Below are positions 52,830 through 60,847 of a stretch of DNA of 60,847 nucleotides, in pieces. Both the position numbers and the translations under genes were made by a program. The stretch is from Bremia lactucae. Its lineage: Eukaryota; Oomycota; Peronosporomycetes; Peronosporales; Peronosporaceae. The stretch lies in NCBI RefSeq assembly GCF_004359215.1, contig NC_090614.1, positions 3,019,993 through 3,080,839 on the forward strand, read 5' to 3'. The notes under the pieces were generated by a model that saw only the letters and a program-made list of their open reading frames with translations, had not been told where the DNA came from and did not search any database. Numbering within the stretch: the stretch's first letter is position 1; every line of letters starts with the position of its first letter.

Positions 52830-53170
52830 TAACTACCCCTGGTGATGAGATTAAACGAATCACCTTCCAAATCAAAGTGGCAAATAAGTTGCTCCTAAAA
52901 TTATAGTCGATTGTGGGGCGGCAAATAATTCAACGTCAATCGCTAGAATTTGTAGGCTCAAGTTCGTTGAGCGCGAAATACTCTAGCGAGGATGATAGCG
53001 CCTCTATCAACAGGCGCATTTGTAACAACTAAGAAATGTGTAATTGGTACCCAATGTAGGCTAAAAGGGAAACAGCACGATGTTTATTTCATCGTACTGA
53101 GTTTTAATGACAAATTTGATGTCATCACTGGATTACTATGGCTCAAATAATACGAGCCATGCTTTAGTTG
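52830..53170 (+). pseudogene. Aspartic protease remnant, G1 copy 3
   Basis: The active-site V-D-C-G-A-A is encoded at about 52905-52922 and the distal DKFDVITGLLWLK near 53110-53148. An in-frame stop lies just before the active site, and frames differ between the two. Confidence 0.6.
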
Positions 53171-53499
53171 GCAGCATCAATCCTTGACGATGCCTGTCTC
53201 TCATTCATCAGATGGTAATTTGATGAGCTCACGTGTGGTTCAGGCGTTAAAACGACTGCAAACAACTTTGTGTGACGACCCATCACAATGTGAAGTTAAA
53301 TATCCGACAGCTGTGTACAAGCTCAGGCAGCATAGAAGTTCGACCACTCGAATAAGTTGGGTGGATCGAAACAAATATGTTGTCTTTGCAAGCAACACCC
53401 AAAAGACATTAAAGCCAGTCTATTATAGACAGTGTGAAAGTCCTAGATTGAATGGATAATCGATCTTAGATGATCTCGCTGTGTAGCGCAAACCACAAC

Positions 53500-53790
53500 T
53501 AGAGGCAGTCGCGAGATTTCGCGCCGAATTAATTTGATAAAGTATTCGTTCATAGCAGGTTCGTGAACAGAAAGTTGGATGTTAAAGTACATTGTACTCA
53601 CGTCGAAAGCTTCTTACACTTTTGTGAAAGCATACGTTGTATGCAAATCTCAAAAAGTTGCAAGCGATCGTTAGTGAACACGGTGTGTGCCCTGGCCCTG
53701 AAAAAATCAAGGCGATTGCCTACTGACCTGTGTCCGTCGATGTAAATGTATTCTAAAAGTTTCTCGCCTTAGCGGCGTACTTACATAAGC
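53500..53790 (+). pseudogene. Reverse transcriptase fragment, G1 copy 3
   Basis: Frame 53563-53745 begins within the catalytic neighbourhood: the sequence before it reads F-D-K-V-F-V-H-S where FDDVFVHS is expected, so the second catalytic Asp is replaced by Lys. HVESFLHFCESI and K-S-R-R-L-P-T-D follow. The fingers/palm start is deleted (the linker is joined directly to this point near 53480). Confidence 0.6.
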
Positions 53791-53859
53791 ACTCGCGCAG
53801 TTATGCTGAAATGACAGTATATATTTCTTCTTTCTTGAAAAAAATGTAAAGTGGTCATG

Positions 53860-54330
53860 AAAAAGCTGATGGTCAGTGTGCCTTTGAGGGTATCAAGCAA
53901 AGATTGATACAATCGCCAATCTTAGTGATTGTAGACCAAGACAGATCATTACATGTGGTCTGTGACGCCAGCGATTTTGCAATCGACCGTGCGCTTCTTC
54001 AATATGGCACAGACGGCGCAGAGCGCGTCGTCTACTATTAATCGCACCAGCTTCAATCAGCTGAACGCAATTATCCAGTGCATGACAAGAAAATTCTTGC
54101 GATTAAAGATGTACAGACTAAGGCTATGGTCTATCGCTTAGGAAATATACAACTTTATGTTTATTTGGACCATGAGTTCTTACGGACGGCCGTAAGGAGC
54201 ACCTCTTGCAAAGAATGGCGAGATGGTTGATTTTCTCGCCGGGTTTAATTTCTCTCAGAAATACAAACTAGGACGACTTAACGTCAGCGATGAAGCTCTT
54301 TCGCGCCGGCCTGATTTGAAGCAGCCTGCG
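53860..54330 (+). pseudogene. RNase H remnant, G1 copy 3
   Basis: Pieces corresponding to IANLS-D, the degraded V-C-D-A-S-D-F-A motif (53960-53985), GRKEHLLQRMARWLIFSPG (54185-54245) and the SDEALSRRPDL-equivalent (54285-54315) appear in different frames. Confidence 0.55.
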
Positions 54331-54399
54331 TAGACCAACAGTGAGTTAAGCCCACTGTTGCAGCAATAAGTGTTTCGTTAACAATATAACTTGACGATG

Positions 54400-55240
54400 T
54401 AAGAAAAGCATATCAAGAATATGAGGGTCCTATAGGATTAATTGCTCACCTCAGAAAATCATCACAACAATCAATAATGGAATTGTCGAATTTGTATCGA
54501 TCTTCAACAAATCGATAGACAACACGTAATGATTTACTGTATTATACAGCCATTGCTGGCAACAGACTTTGTGTCATCATTCCCACTCGTAATGATTTGC
54601 GGTTAAGCATCATGTATTAGTGTCACAATAAGTGGGCATTGTGAAGTGGGGAGGGGAGGGAGAAGACCTTTCTTACGGAAAGTCACAATTTTAACTGGCC
54701 TCCCACTATGAATTCGTGCTTACAAGGTTTGTCAACGTTTGAAGCCTAGTCTTTCATCCCGTGCTCCATAACAATTCCTGCCTGTTCCGGCAGAGTGCCG
54801 GTAGTCCGAATCGATTAGGAGTTCATTTTTATATTTCCCGAAGGGGCTAAGAAGAATACGGTATTTTGCGTTGGTTGATCGCTTCAAAAAGATGGTACAT
54901 CTTATTGCAGTCCCGGGTCGATTACAGCCGAAGGCTATGCTGATGTACGTGGATGGCATGTCTAAGTCCACAGAGTGTGGTCGGCCGAGGTGGCTACTGA
55001 GTGTCAATAGAGACACTATTGGCGTTTTGCCAGAACATTTCGTGCCACTATCGACCCGATATTTTTACTCCACGCATTACCCCGTGAACTAGTTACAATC
55101 GAAATTCTCTGTTTACGGTGGAGTTTCGGCAATCAGTGTCGAATTAACAACACAGTTAAAAATGTCACTTTCCGACTATCCTAAAACAGATAGCCAGATA
55201 GAACATTCAAGTTTTGTCCTTGAAGAGATTCTTTCAAGTA
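54400..55240 (+). pseudogene. Integrase remnant, G1 copy 3
   Basis: VDRFKKMVHLIAVPGRLQPKAM (54870-54935) is the middle of the core, followed by MSLSDYPKTDSQ and FVLEEIL (about 55160-55235), the decayed TSDHPQTDGQ...LEDIL segment with the catalytic Glu region. Zinc-module sequence (ATCEVS/HPYPTSGHR-like) is seen around 54560-54640 in fragments. Confidence 0.6.
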
Positions 55241-55253
55241 TACGTTCACACGT

Positions 55254-56231
55254 TTACGGGTTAGAGCGCCTCCAATGGGGATTCGCAAGTAAATGCCTGA
55301 CCTGCTTCCTTGTAACTGCATGGACATAAACCTCCCACGAGAGGCAACTTATCCCTGCTTCTCGAGATAAATGGTGCAGCTTGTAGCGTGCACCGACTAC
55401 GGTCAGTTTCTCGAACCGCTCAATGAAAGCATTTAGCCTGTCAAGCCAAACCTCACGGCTTATGTTTTGCACATTCTATGCAAAGGCCGTCCAAGGTTGG
55501 AACGAAGGTTTGAACTGTATAAAACGTTTGCAAATGTACCACCGCTGCCGGAAAAAGGCATCGATCAAAATCCCGTTTCATCCTCACCAGAATTGCGAAG
55601 CCTGGATGAGTTGAATAACGGAATATGATATCAATCGTTGGTCATACCTTAGCGAACAATTAATGCCTCGTTTCAAGAGCGAACCGCAACATATTTGCGG
55701 TCCCTCTCCTGTTGGCTCATGTTAGCGTTAACGCTAACTTGGCCCTTGGAGCGGTCCCTAGAAGCACTCCTTTGCTGGTGTACACACTAGCACACAGCCG
55801 ATCACTTAGTTCCTGGTGACGTTAGTATGCGTCAATAAAGTAATTGTCGACCATGAAGTCATCATTAGATGATTCTACATCAAAGAGGTCCGACGAGTCG
55901 AACAACCTCATCATCACCTCTTTGGCTGTCACGTTGGAACCCAAAGGTTTAACGGACTCGGCCTTGGGTTATAAAGCGACCTTCACATTCGCAAATGATT
56001 CGGGCGAAGTTTGTGACTTGGACCAGTCACCTGCAATTGGTGAAGCAGGTGACTTGTCACCGTCACGTGCAATGTCATCAACAGATAACATACCCCGGAA
56101 TAAGAGGTATTTTATTCCCCACAATAGACGCATTAGCGTCTACTGAAACATTTACCTTACTACAGCGATGCTAGTCTGCAGCTGCCAGCTTTGCGGCCTC
56201 ACAAGCACGCGCACAGACTTGTTGGTCGCCA
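55254..56231 (-). pseudogene. Antisense ORF (aORF-1) relic in G1 copy 3
   Basis: A minus-strand ATG at 56231, 148 bp from the LTR, starts M-A-T-N-K-S-V-R. With frameshifts it continues through DGDKSPASPIAGDWSKSQTSPE (about 56060-56000), TAKEVMMRLFDSSDLFDVESSNDDF (about 55930-55855), and a clean block 55472-55254 containing EVWLDRLNAFIERFEKLTVVGARYKLHHLSREAGISCL. The coiled-coil end is not found in this copy. Confidence 0.5.
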
Positions 56232-56379
56232 TCTCGATTCTAGATAGAATTAAAACTGCAAATAAATCTGGTATTCGGACTTAATTAATGATGCAAAATT
56301 ACTGGGAAAGACATAATAGTATTTCCTGTCACCCTATATCAGTCACTATAGTGACTGTTGGTGAAATGAAGGGGGGTGA

Positions 56380-56870
56380 TGTAACGGGGTGTCCCGATAC
56401 ATAAATATTATTTCCTGCAAGAGGAACAGCTAGTATTATTATTTCTTATGAGAAGAAGTAAATAAAAAAGTATAAATTAGTATCTTTTTTAATTTTGACT
56501 TAAGTAGTTTCAATATCACCAAATTTGGTACTATTGATGCAATAAAAATAGCTCTATTGCTAGGTTAATATAAGTCTAAATCAACGCCGCCAATCTATGA
56601 AAACACGATTTTGCGGTGCGTAAAGAGGCGCCGTACTAAGATCGTTACGTAGGATGTAACGGCACACCTTCACTAGTACTGATAAGTGAAAACAAGTTTA
56701 TTTTACACTGATTAAAGTATAGGCGAGGTGCCTCGAAATTTCACGAACACAAGAGTACAGATGAAGGTTTCCATAAAGCTAAGGGTACTTAGGTCAAAGG
56801 TAAGAAATTGTATTAATAAATTTAGTTTTCTACGTAACGATCTTCGTATGTAACGAAATACCCCGTTACG
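56380..56870. repeat. Two inverted G1 LTR pieces meeting tail-to-tail
   Basis: 56380-56654 is the 5' part of a + LTR (TGTAACGGGGTGTCCC...) preceded by the tract AAGGGGGGTGA. At 56655 a new TGTAACGGCACACC starts sequence in minus orientation (compare 13054 onward), ending ATACCCCGTTACG at 56870, with a minus-strand polypurine tract to its right (56871-56884). The 3' ends of two oppositely oriented elements are thus fused. Confidence 0.75.
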
Positions 56871-57046
56871 TCACCCCTCCCTTTGCCAACAGTCACTATC
56901 ATGACTGATGTAGGGCGACAGGAAAGGTTATTATATCTTTCCTTGTAATTTTGCATATTTGCGTTTGACCACAATATCGATTTTTGCATTATTGTTTTAA
57001 TCTAAATACCGATTCATTTGCATTATTGATTTTGACCAAAATCGAG

Positions 57047-58823
57047 ATGGCGAATAAGTCTGTGCGCCTGGGCCGTAAGGCCGCTAAGGTGGCAGCTGCA
57101 CGGATCAGTGTAGGTATAGTAAGGCAAATGTTCCAGTAGACGTTAATGCGTCTACTGTGAACATACGTCATCTGCTACTCCCATTGGAGGTGACTGGGGT
57201 ATGCCATCTGTTGATGAAATTGCAGTTGACGGAGACAAGTCTTCTGCTACACAAATTGTAGGTGACGGTGACAAGTCACATGCTACACTAATTGTTGCTG
57301 ACTGGTCCAAGTGACCATCATCGCCCGACTTATTTGCGACGGTGAAGGCCGCTTTATCACCCAGGGCCGATTCCGTTAAACCTTTGCGCTCTAACGTGAC
57401 TACCAAAGAGTGATAACGAAATTGTTTGACTCATCGGATCTCTTTGGTGGGGAGTCATCTGATAGTAACTCCATGGACGATGATCACTTTAGTGACGTTA
57501 GTGTACGTCACCAGGAACGAAGTGATCGTGCAGGAAGGAATGCTGCTGGAGTGCTAGTTTGCATCACTGAGAAAAAAGTGATTTTAGAAAACGCTCCAAG
57601 GACCAAGTTAGCGTTAGAGCTAACATGAGCCAACAGGAGAGGAACCACAATACGTTGCGGTTCGCTCCTTAAAAGAGGCCTTGGTTGCCCTCTACGGGAA
57701 ACCTGATTCGTTGATCTGGTATGTAAACGAGTAATATCATATTCCGTTTTTAGACGAATCCAGGCTTCACCAGCCTGTAGAAAATGAAGTGAAATTCTTC
57801 ATCGATGCCTTTTTCAGGCATCGGTGGTACACTTGTAAACGGGCAAAGGGTGTCAAACCTTTGTTTCAAGTTTGGACAGCCTTTTAACAGAATGTCCAGA
57901 ATATAGGCCGTGAGGTCTGGCTTAAAAAGCTAAATGCTTCCCGTGTTTATTTCAAAAACGGACCGTAGTCGGTGCACGCTATAAGCCGCACCGTTTATCC
58001 AGAGAAGCAGGGATACCTTGCCTCTCGTATGGGGACTCATCCCTTAAAAGTATACTGTTTTAGGGCGCGCGTCATGCCCCTAAGAAAGCATACTCCTTTG
58101 AAAATCCTCATTGGAGGACGCGCATCTCTTGCGAAATTCTCCAATCATTTTACGCGCGGGAAGCGCTCATCTCTAACAAATCCTCTGTCGAGGAGGATGG
58201 GTCTCGTTCTACTGTTGAACGAGACCTGGAGCGTCCATCGTCAGTTGGAAACGAGGTTCCCAACTATCATGCGAGGGTGGCTACCCTCGCCAACGAATGA
58301 TTTACCTCGTTCGAATTCTCTGTCCCTCCCGGCGGTTCGAGAGGCTTTCAACAAGAAACGCTTCTCACCTCTCGAATCCGTCAATGGAGGGGGAGGGGGA
58401 AAAATCGGGCCCGCCTTGTTCGACGGGCCCGATTTAACATCGTGACTTGGATCGCACCCTTTAATATTTGAGGGATGACAATGATCACGAGCGATCCCGT
58501 CGCCGCGAGTTAGTGATGACGATGATAATGTTTCCCATGACCAGCTGAAGCGTTTTGGCGATTTGCGACATATCAACTAGCGGACGAATGGACGCATCAG
58601 TCCGGTTCAGAACAAGCTGGTGACAGCTCTACAGAAGATCTCTTCCTTGGAGAAATTAGTTTATTGTCCGTTTCGTGAGAATCAGGCTCTGTTCCGAGAC
58701 CATAGAACTTTGGTCCGGGACCATCAGGCTTTGGCGGATGCCCTAGACCGTTCCGGTGTAATCCGGAATCGAAAGAAGCCTCGTACTGATAGTTTGGGTG
58801 GAGACGCCCAACATAAATCGTAG
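57047..58823 (+). pseudogene. Antisense ORF (aORF-1) relic in G1 copy 4
   Basis: The ATG at 57047, 176 bp from the LTR, opens M-A-N-K-S-V-R-L-G-R-K-A-A-K-V-A-A-A-R-I. The acidic block (57410-57628) reads LFDSSDLFGGESSDSNSMDDDHFSDVSVRHQERSDR. Later pieces are the F-L-D-E-S-R-L and K-F-F-I-D-A-F-F equivalents (57750-57830), VGARYKPHRLSREAGIPCLS in the frame at about 57968-58028, and the heptad-rich ALQKISSLEKLV..RENQALFRDH stretch (58620-58800). Several frameshifts. This copy shows the fullest order of blocks among G1 elements. Confidence 0.55.
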
Positions 58824-59152
58824 GATGTGTTCGCATCCTACGAGGCAGCTCGATCGTGTACGCATTGCCTTGACGATGAAGTAGTACACGAAACGGGCCG
58901 ATATACCTAGGCAGAATTTTTACTGCCCACATTCGTAACTACATATATGGGTTGGTTTACCGTAGACAGTGGAAATATATCATTAAAATAAGGAAAAAAA
59001 TGTTTGCCCTCCCACTTTGTCAATCTTCGCTTCTTTCGGTTCACCGCATCAGCGATGGAATCTTGTGTAAAACGAACCACTGCTTCTCTAGCCAACAGGA
59101 AGTTACTTGCTGACTCGGTTTTATTTATGTTCTTAGTGCGACCATCTCGCAC
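58597..59152 (-). pseudogene. Integrase linker and GPY/F module, G1 copy 4
   Basis: The 111-codon frame 58932-58597 has ILPRYIGPFRVL, NAYTIELPRRMRTHPTIYVGRLHPNYQY, a textbook GPY/F module. Upstream, 59152-58907 carries INKTESASNFLLAREAVVRFTQDSIADAVN. The core is deleted between here and RNase H. Confidence 0.8.
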
Positions 59153-59329
59153 TGCGGATACATCAAACCCCTCATTATTTAGATTATCATCATCCTCATT
59201 AAAGATATTGTTTTTTTATGCTGAATCTTTCAGCATCGTTATCAAAGTCAGCAATAGCATTATTGTTATTACTGAGTCTGTCCGCTTCAGTGTATGTTAA
59301 ATCAACATTGGCAACCTTCGCATTGACAT

Positions 59330-59620
59330 TCATGCTATACAATAAACGGTAGTTCCCAGAGATAGGCCCTAACCTTAGCCAGTGCGTATTTCATAGCAAG
59401 GCGTTCCTTGTGATTAGACTGGAAAGTTTTGGGGTTGAAGCTGACGCGATTGATAATAGGCGACGCGCTCAGCACCGCCTGTGTCATATTGCATTAGCTC
59501 ACAGCCGATTGCAAAGCGCTGGCATCACAGACAACATGAAATGGTCGGTCTTGGTTCGCCAGCGCCAGGATTGGCGATTGCATCAAGTTTTGCTTGATAT
59601 CCTTAATGGAACGCTTCCAA
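59330..59620 (-). pseudogene. RNase H fragment, G1 copy 4
   Basis: Minus-strand pieces: QNLMQSPILALANQDRPFHV (near 59580-59525), CDASALQSAV and C-Q-S-R-Q-L-type residues near 59450. The rest is deleted. Confidence 0.55.
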
Positions 59621-60440
59621 TCAGCGTTCCATTACCACTTTTCCATCATCAAAGAAGAAAGATGTACTGTCATTCCGGCATAACTTGTGCAGGTACGCCG
59701 CTAAGACGAGGAACTCTCGAAGTCCCTTGACATCGACCGGCACAGGATAATCGGTGATCGCTTTGATCATTTCCGGATTCGGGCGTACACCGTGTATACC
59801 CACGATTCACTGAAGAAGTGGTATTTCGCTTGCAGCGAATATGCACTTCTTGAGATTTGCATAAAACTTGTGCTTATGCATAAGTGCAAGAATTTTCGGA
59901 CGTAAATACGATGTACTTCAACGTCTGACTTTCCATTCATGGCTCCGCTATGAACGAAGACATCATCAGAATAACTCGGTACGAAATCCCGCACCGAGCT
60001 TAACAAATTGTTAGACATCTGTTGAAGAATCGTCACTTAAACCCTATGACATGACTAGCCACTCTCATAGTATTCCGCTTGGGGTGCTTACTGCTGTGAA
60101 CGCAATATTTTGTTCACGCATAAAGATCTGATAGAATCCACTCATCAGATTCATTGATGGAAAAGTTAGTACTCATGGACATACCATCAGTGATTACGTC
60201 TTTTCGTGGTATCGGCGTATCAGCCGGTGCCGTTGCAGCATTTAATTTATTAAGCGCATGCACAATCCGCCATCTTCCTGTTGCTTTACGCACATATAAG
60301 GTCGGAGAGCTATGTGGGGAAGTTAACTCCTTTACACTGCCCGCCGCTTAGTGATCGGTAAAGCAATTGTCGATCACTAATACGTGCTCACGAAGCAATG
60401 GTCACTGCTTCATAACACAGTATTTCGAACCTGGAATTAG
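59621..60440 (-). pseudogene. Reverse transcriptase remnant, G1 copy 4
   Basis: Frame 60036-59767 holds VPSYSDDVFVHS (YSDD replaces YFDD, both Asp kept) and thumb sequence. 59803-59621 has GIHGVRPNPEMIKAITDYPVPVDVKGLREFL. Fingers/palm pieces (RIVHALNKLNAAT, IPRKDVITDG) are seen near 60290-60180. The N-terminus ends at about 60440 (KYCVMKQ). Confidence 0.75.
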
Positions 60441-60450
60441 GTTGATTTCT

Positions 60451-60603
60451 TTTCTTCTTCTTTTTTTGGTACATTACAGTCATTTAATTATCCTAACGAC
60501 CCGAAAATGTCCGTCCGACTAAGGCCTACACATCCCTCGTCGCTTTGGTAGCTACGTATTGCTGCATGCTACCACATGCACACTACAACGGCGTGCCTTA
60601 CTA
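60451..60603. other. Short spacer at the element break
   Basis: A T/C-rich run (60451-60469) marks the break of the Gypsy copy. The following sequence has no recognised feature. Confidence 0.4.
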
Positions 60604-60847
60604 TTATCCAGCTTCACCGCGCACCTTATCAACGTGCGCTGTCCCATTCATGTCGATCCAGTGACCTAAGTCCCCTCTTAGTGCCTCCGTGACGCTTTTC
60701 CACCGTGGGGGGAGCCGCTTCACGTCCGCTTGGATGATTTGTGTGCTCTTCTTCGAGTCCATAGCTATGTTAGCCAGAGCATCCGCCATTTTATTGAAAT
60801 GGCGAAGATGATGTTGCCATGTGGCCACATTCAACCGATCTGCGATT
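60604..60847 (-). CDS. RNase H-like domain end of a retroelement polyprotein (5' end outside window)
   Basis: The minus-strand frame is open from the window edge to a stop at 60604. It encodes ATWQHHLRHFNKMADALANIAMD, the end of a type-1 RNase H domain (the H...N..AD.LAN.A pattern with its last catalytic Asp), then a C-terminal tail with LPPRWKSVTEALRGDLGHW. This wording is unlike the Gypsy RNase H copies in the window and is closer to the RVT_3-type RNase H of LINE-like elements. Open at the 5' side, so completeness is unknown. Confidence 0.55.
   Translation of the reverse strand, partial: IADRLNVATWQHHLRHFNKMADALANIAMDSKKSTQIIQADVKRLPPRWKSVTEALRGDLGHWIDMNGTAHVDKVRGEAG

Larger units (their letters stand above)
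51110..56654 (+). mobile_element. Degenerate Gypsy element, group G1 (copy 3), with both LTRs recognisable
   Basis: Plus-strand order: 5' LTR (about 51110-51545), gag (51550-52600), protease (52830-53170), linker (53180-53460), RT (53500-53790), RNase H (53860-54330), integrase (54400-55240), a 3' tail whose opposite strand carries the antisense ORF relic (56231-55254), polypurine tract (56369-56379), and the 3' LTR piece (56380-56654). Heavily mutated throughout. Confidence 0.8.
56655..60450 (-). mobile_element. Degenerate Gypsy element, group G1 (copy 4), truncated inside RT
   Basis: Minus-strand order from the right: RT (60440-59621), RNase H (59600-59330, partial), integrase linker and GPY/F (59152-58597), 3' tail with the antisense ORF on the plus strand (57047-58823), polypurine tract (56884-56871), 3' LTR piece (56870-56655). 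Gag, protease and the 5' LTR are missing; it stops near 60450 at a T-rich run. Confidence 0.8.

Overview
The window looks like a chromosome segment from an oomycete, most likely a Peronosporales species (Phytophthora or a downy mildew). This is inferred from introns of about 60-75 bp with GT...AG ends, a complete SAS-6 centriole gene, and gene-poor spacers packed with decayed Ty3/Gypsy retrotransposons and a Mutator-like (MULE) relic. No bacterial operon or CRISPR signal is present. Three N-runs (26293-27160, 33256-33355, 36067-36166) and a single N at 45608 show that this is a scaffold with joins.

Host genes form two islands. The left island holds the C-terminal end of a Gly/Ala/Val repeat protein (3-362), a nine-exon SAS-6 gene (1510-3691, +) and a tail-to-tail short-chain reductase (3748-4494, -). 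The middle island holds SLX9 (43353-45812, +, interrupted by a retroelement fragment), an ecdysoneless/ECD homologue (46408-48063, +), a short spliced coiled-coil ORF (48116-48421, -) and a kelch-plus-coiled-coil gene (48660-50975, -) that needs one intron to join its two halves.

Almost everything else is retrotransposon. Three chromodomain-bearing or related Gypsy groups can be separated. G1 elements lie at 6640-13541 (-), about 37140-42060 (-), 51100-56654 (+) and 56655-60450 (-). G2 is the near-complete element at 21002-29240 (-) plus the 3' end of another copy at 33356-34658 (+). G3 elements lie at 13542-20310 (+) and 29668-32010 (+). All are broken by frameshifts, stops and deletions. 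LTRs of G1/G2 share palindromic ends (TGTAACGGGG...CCCCGTTACA) and often sit head-on against each other.

The most interesting signal is a conserved open reading frame on the strand opposite to pol in the 3' part of the Gypsy elements. In G1/G2 the antisense frame starts about 120-180 bp inside the 3' LTR with a shared M-x-N-K/Q start. It runs across an acidic Ser/Asp-rich segment and a conserved L-S-R-E-A motif, passes antisense through the chromodomain, and ends in a coiled-coil-like part antisense to the integrase C-terminus. Traces occur in six copies, and one copy is uninterrupted for about 250 codons up to an assembly gap. G3 has a different antisense ORF in the same place (265 codons intact at 30591-31388, recognisable in a second copy). 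I recognise no known domain in either.
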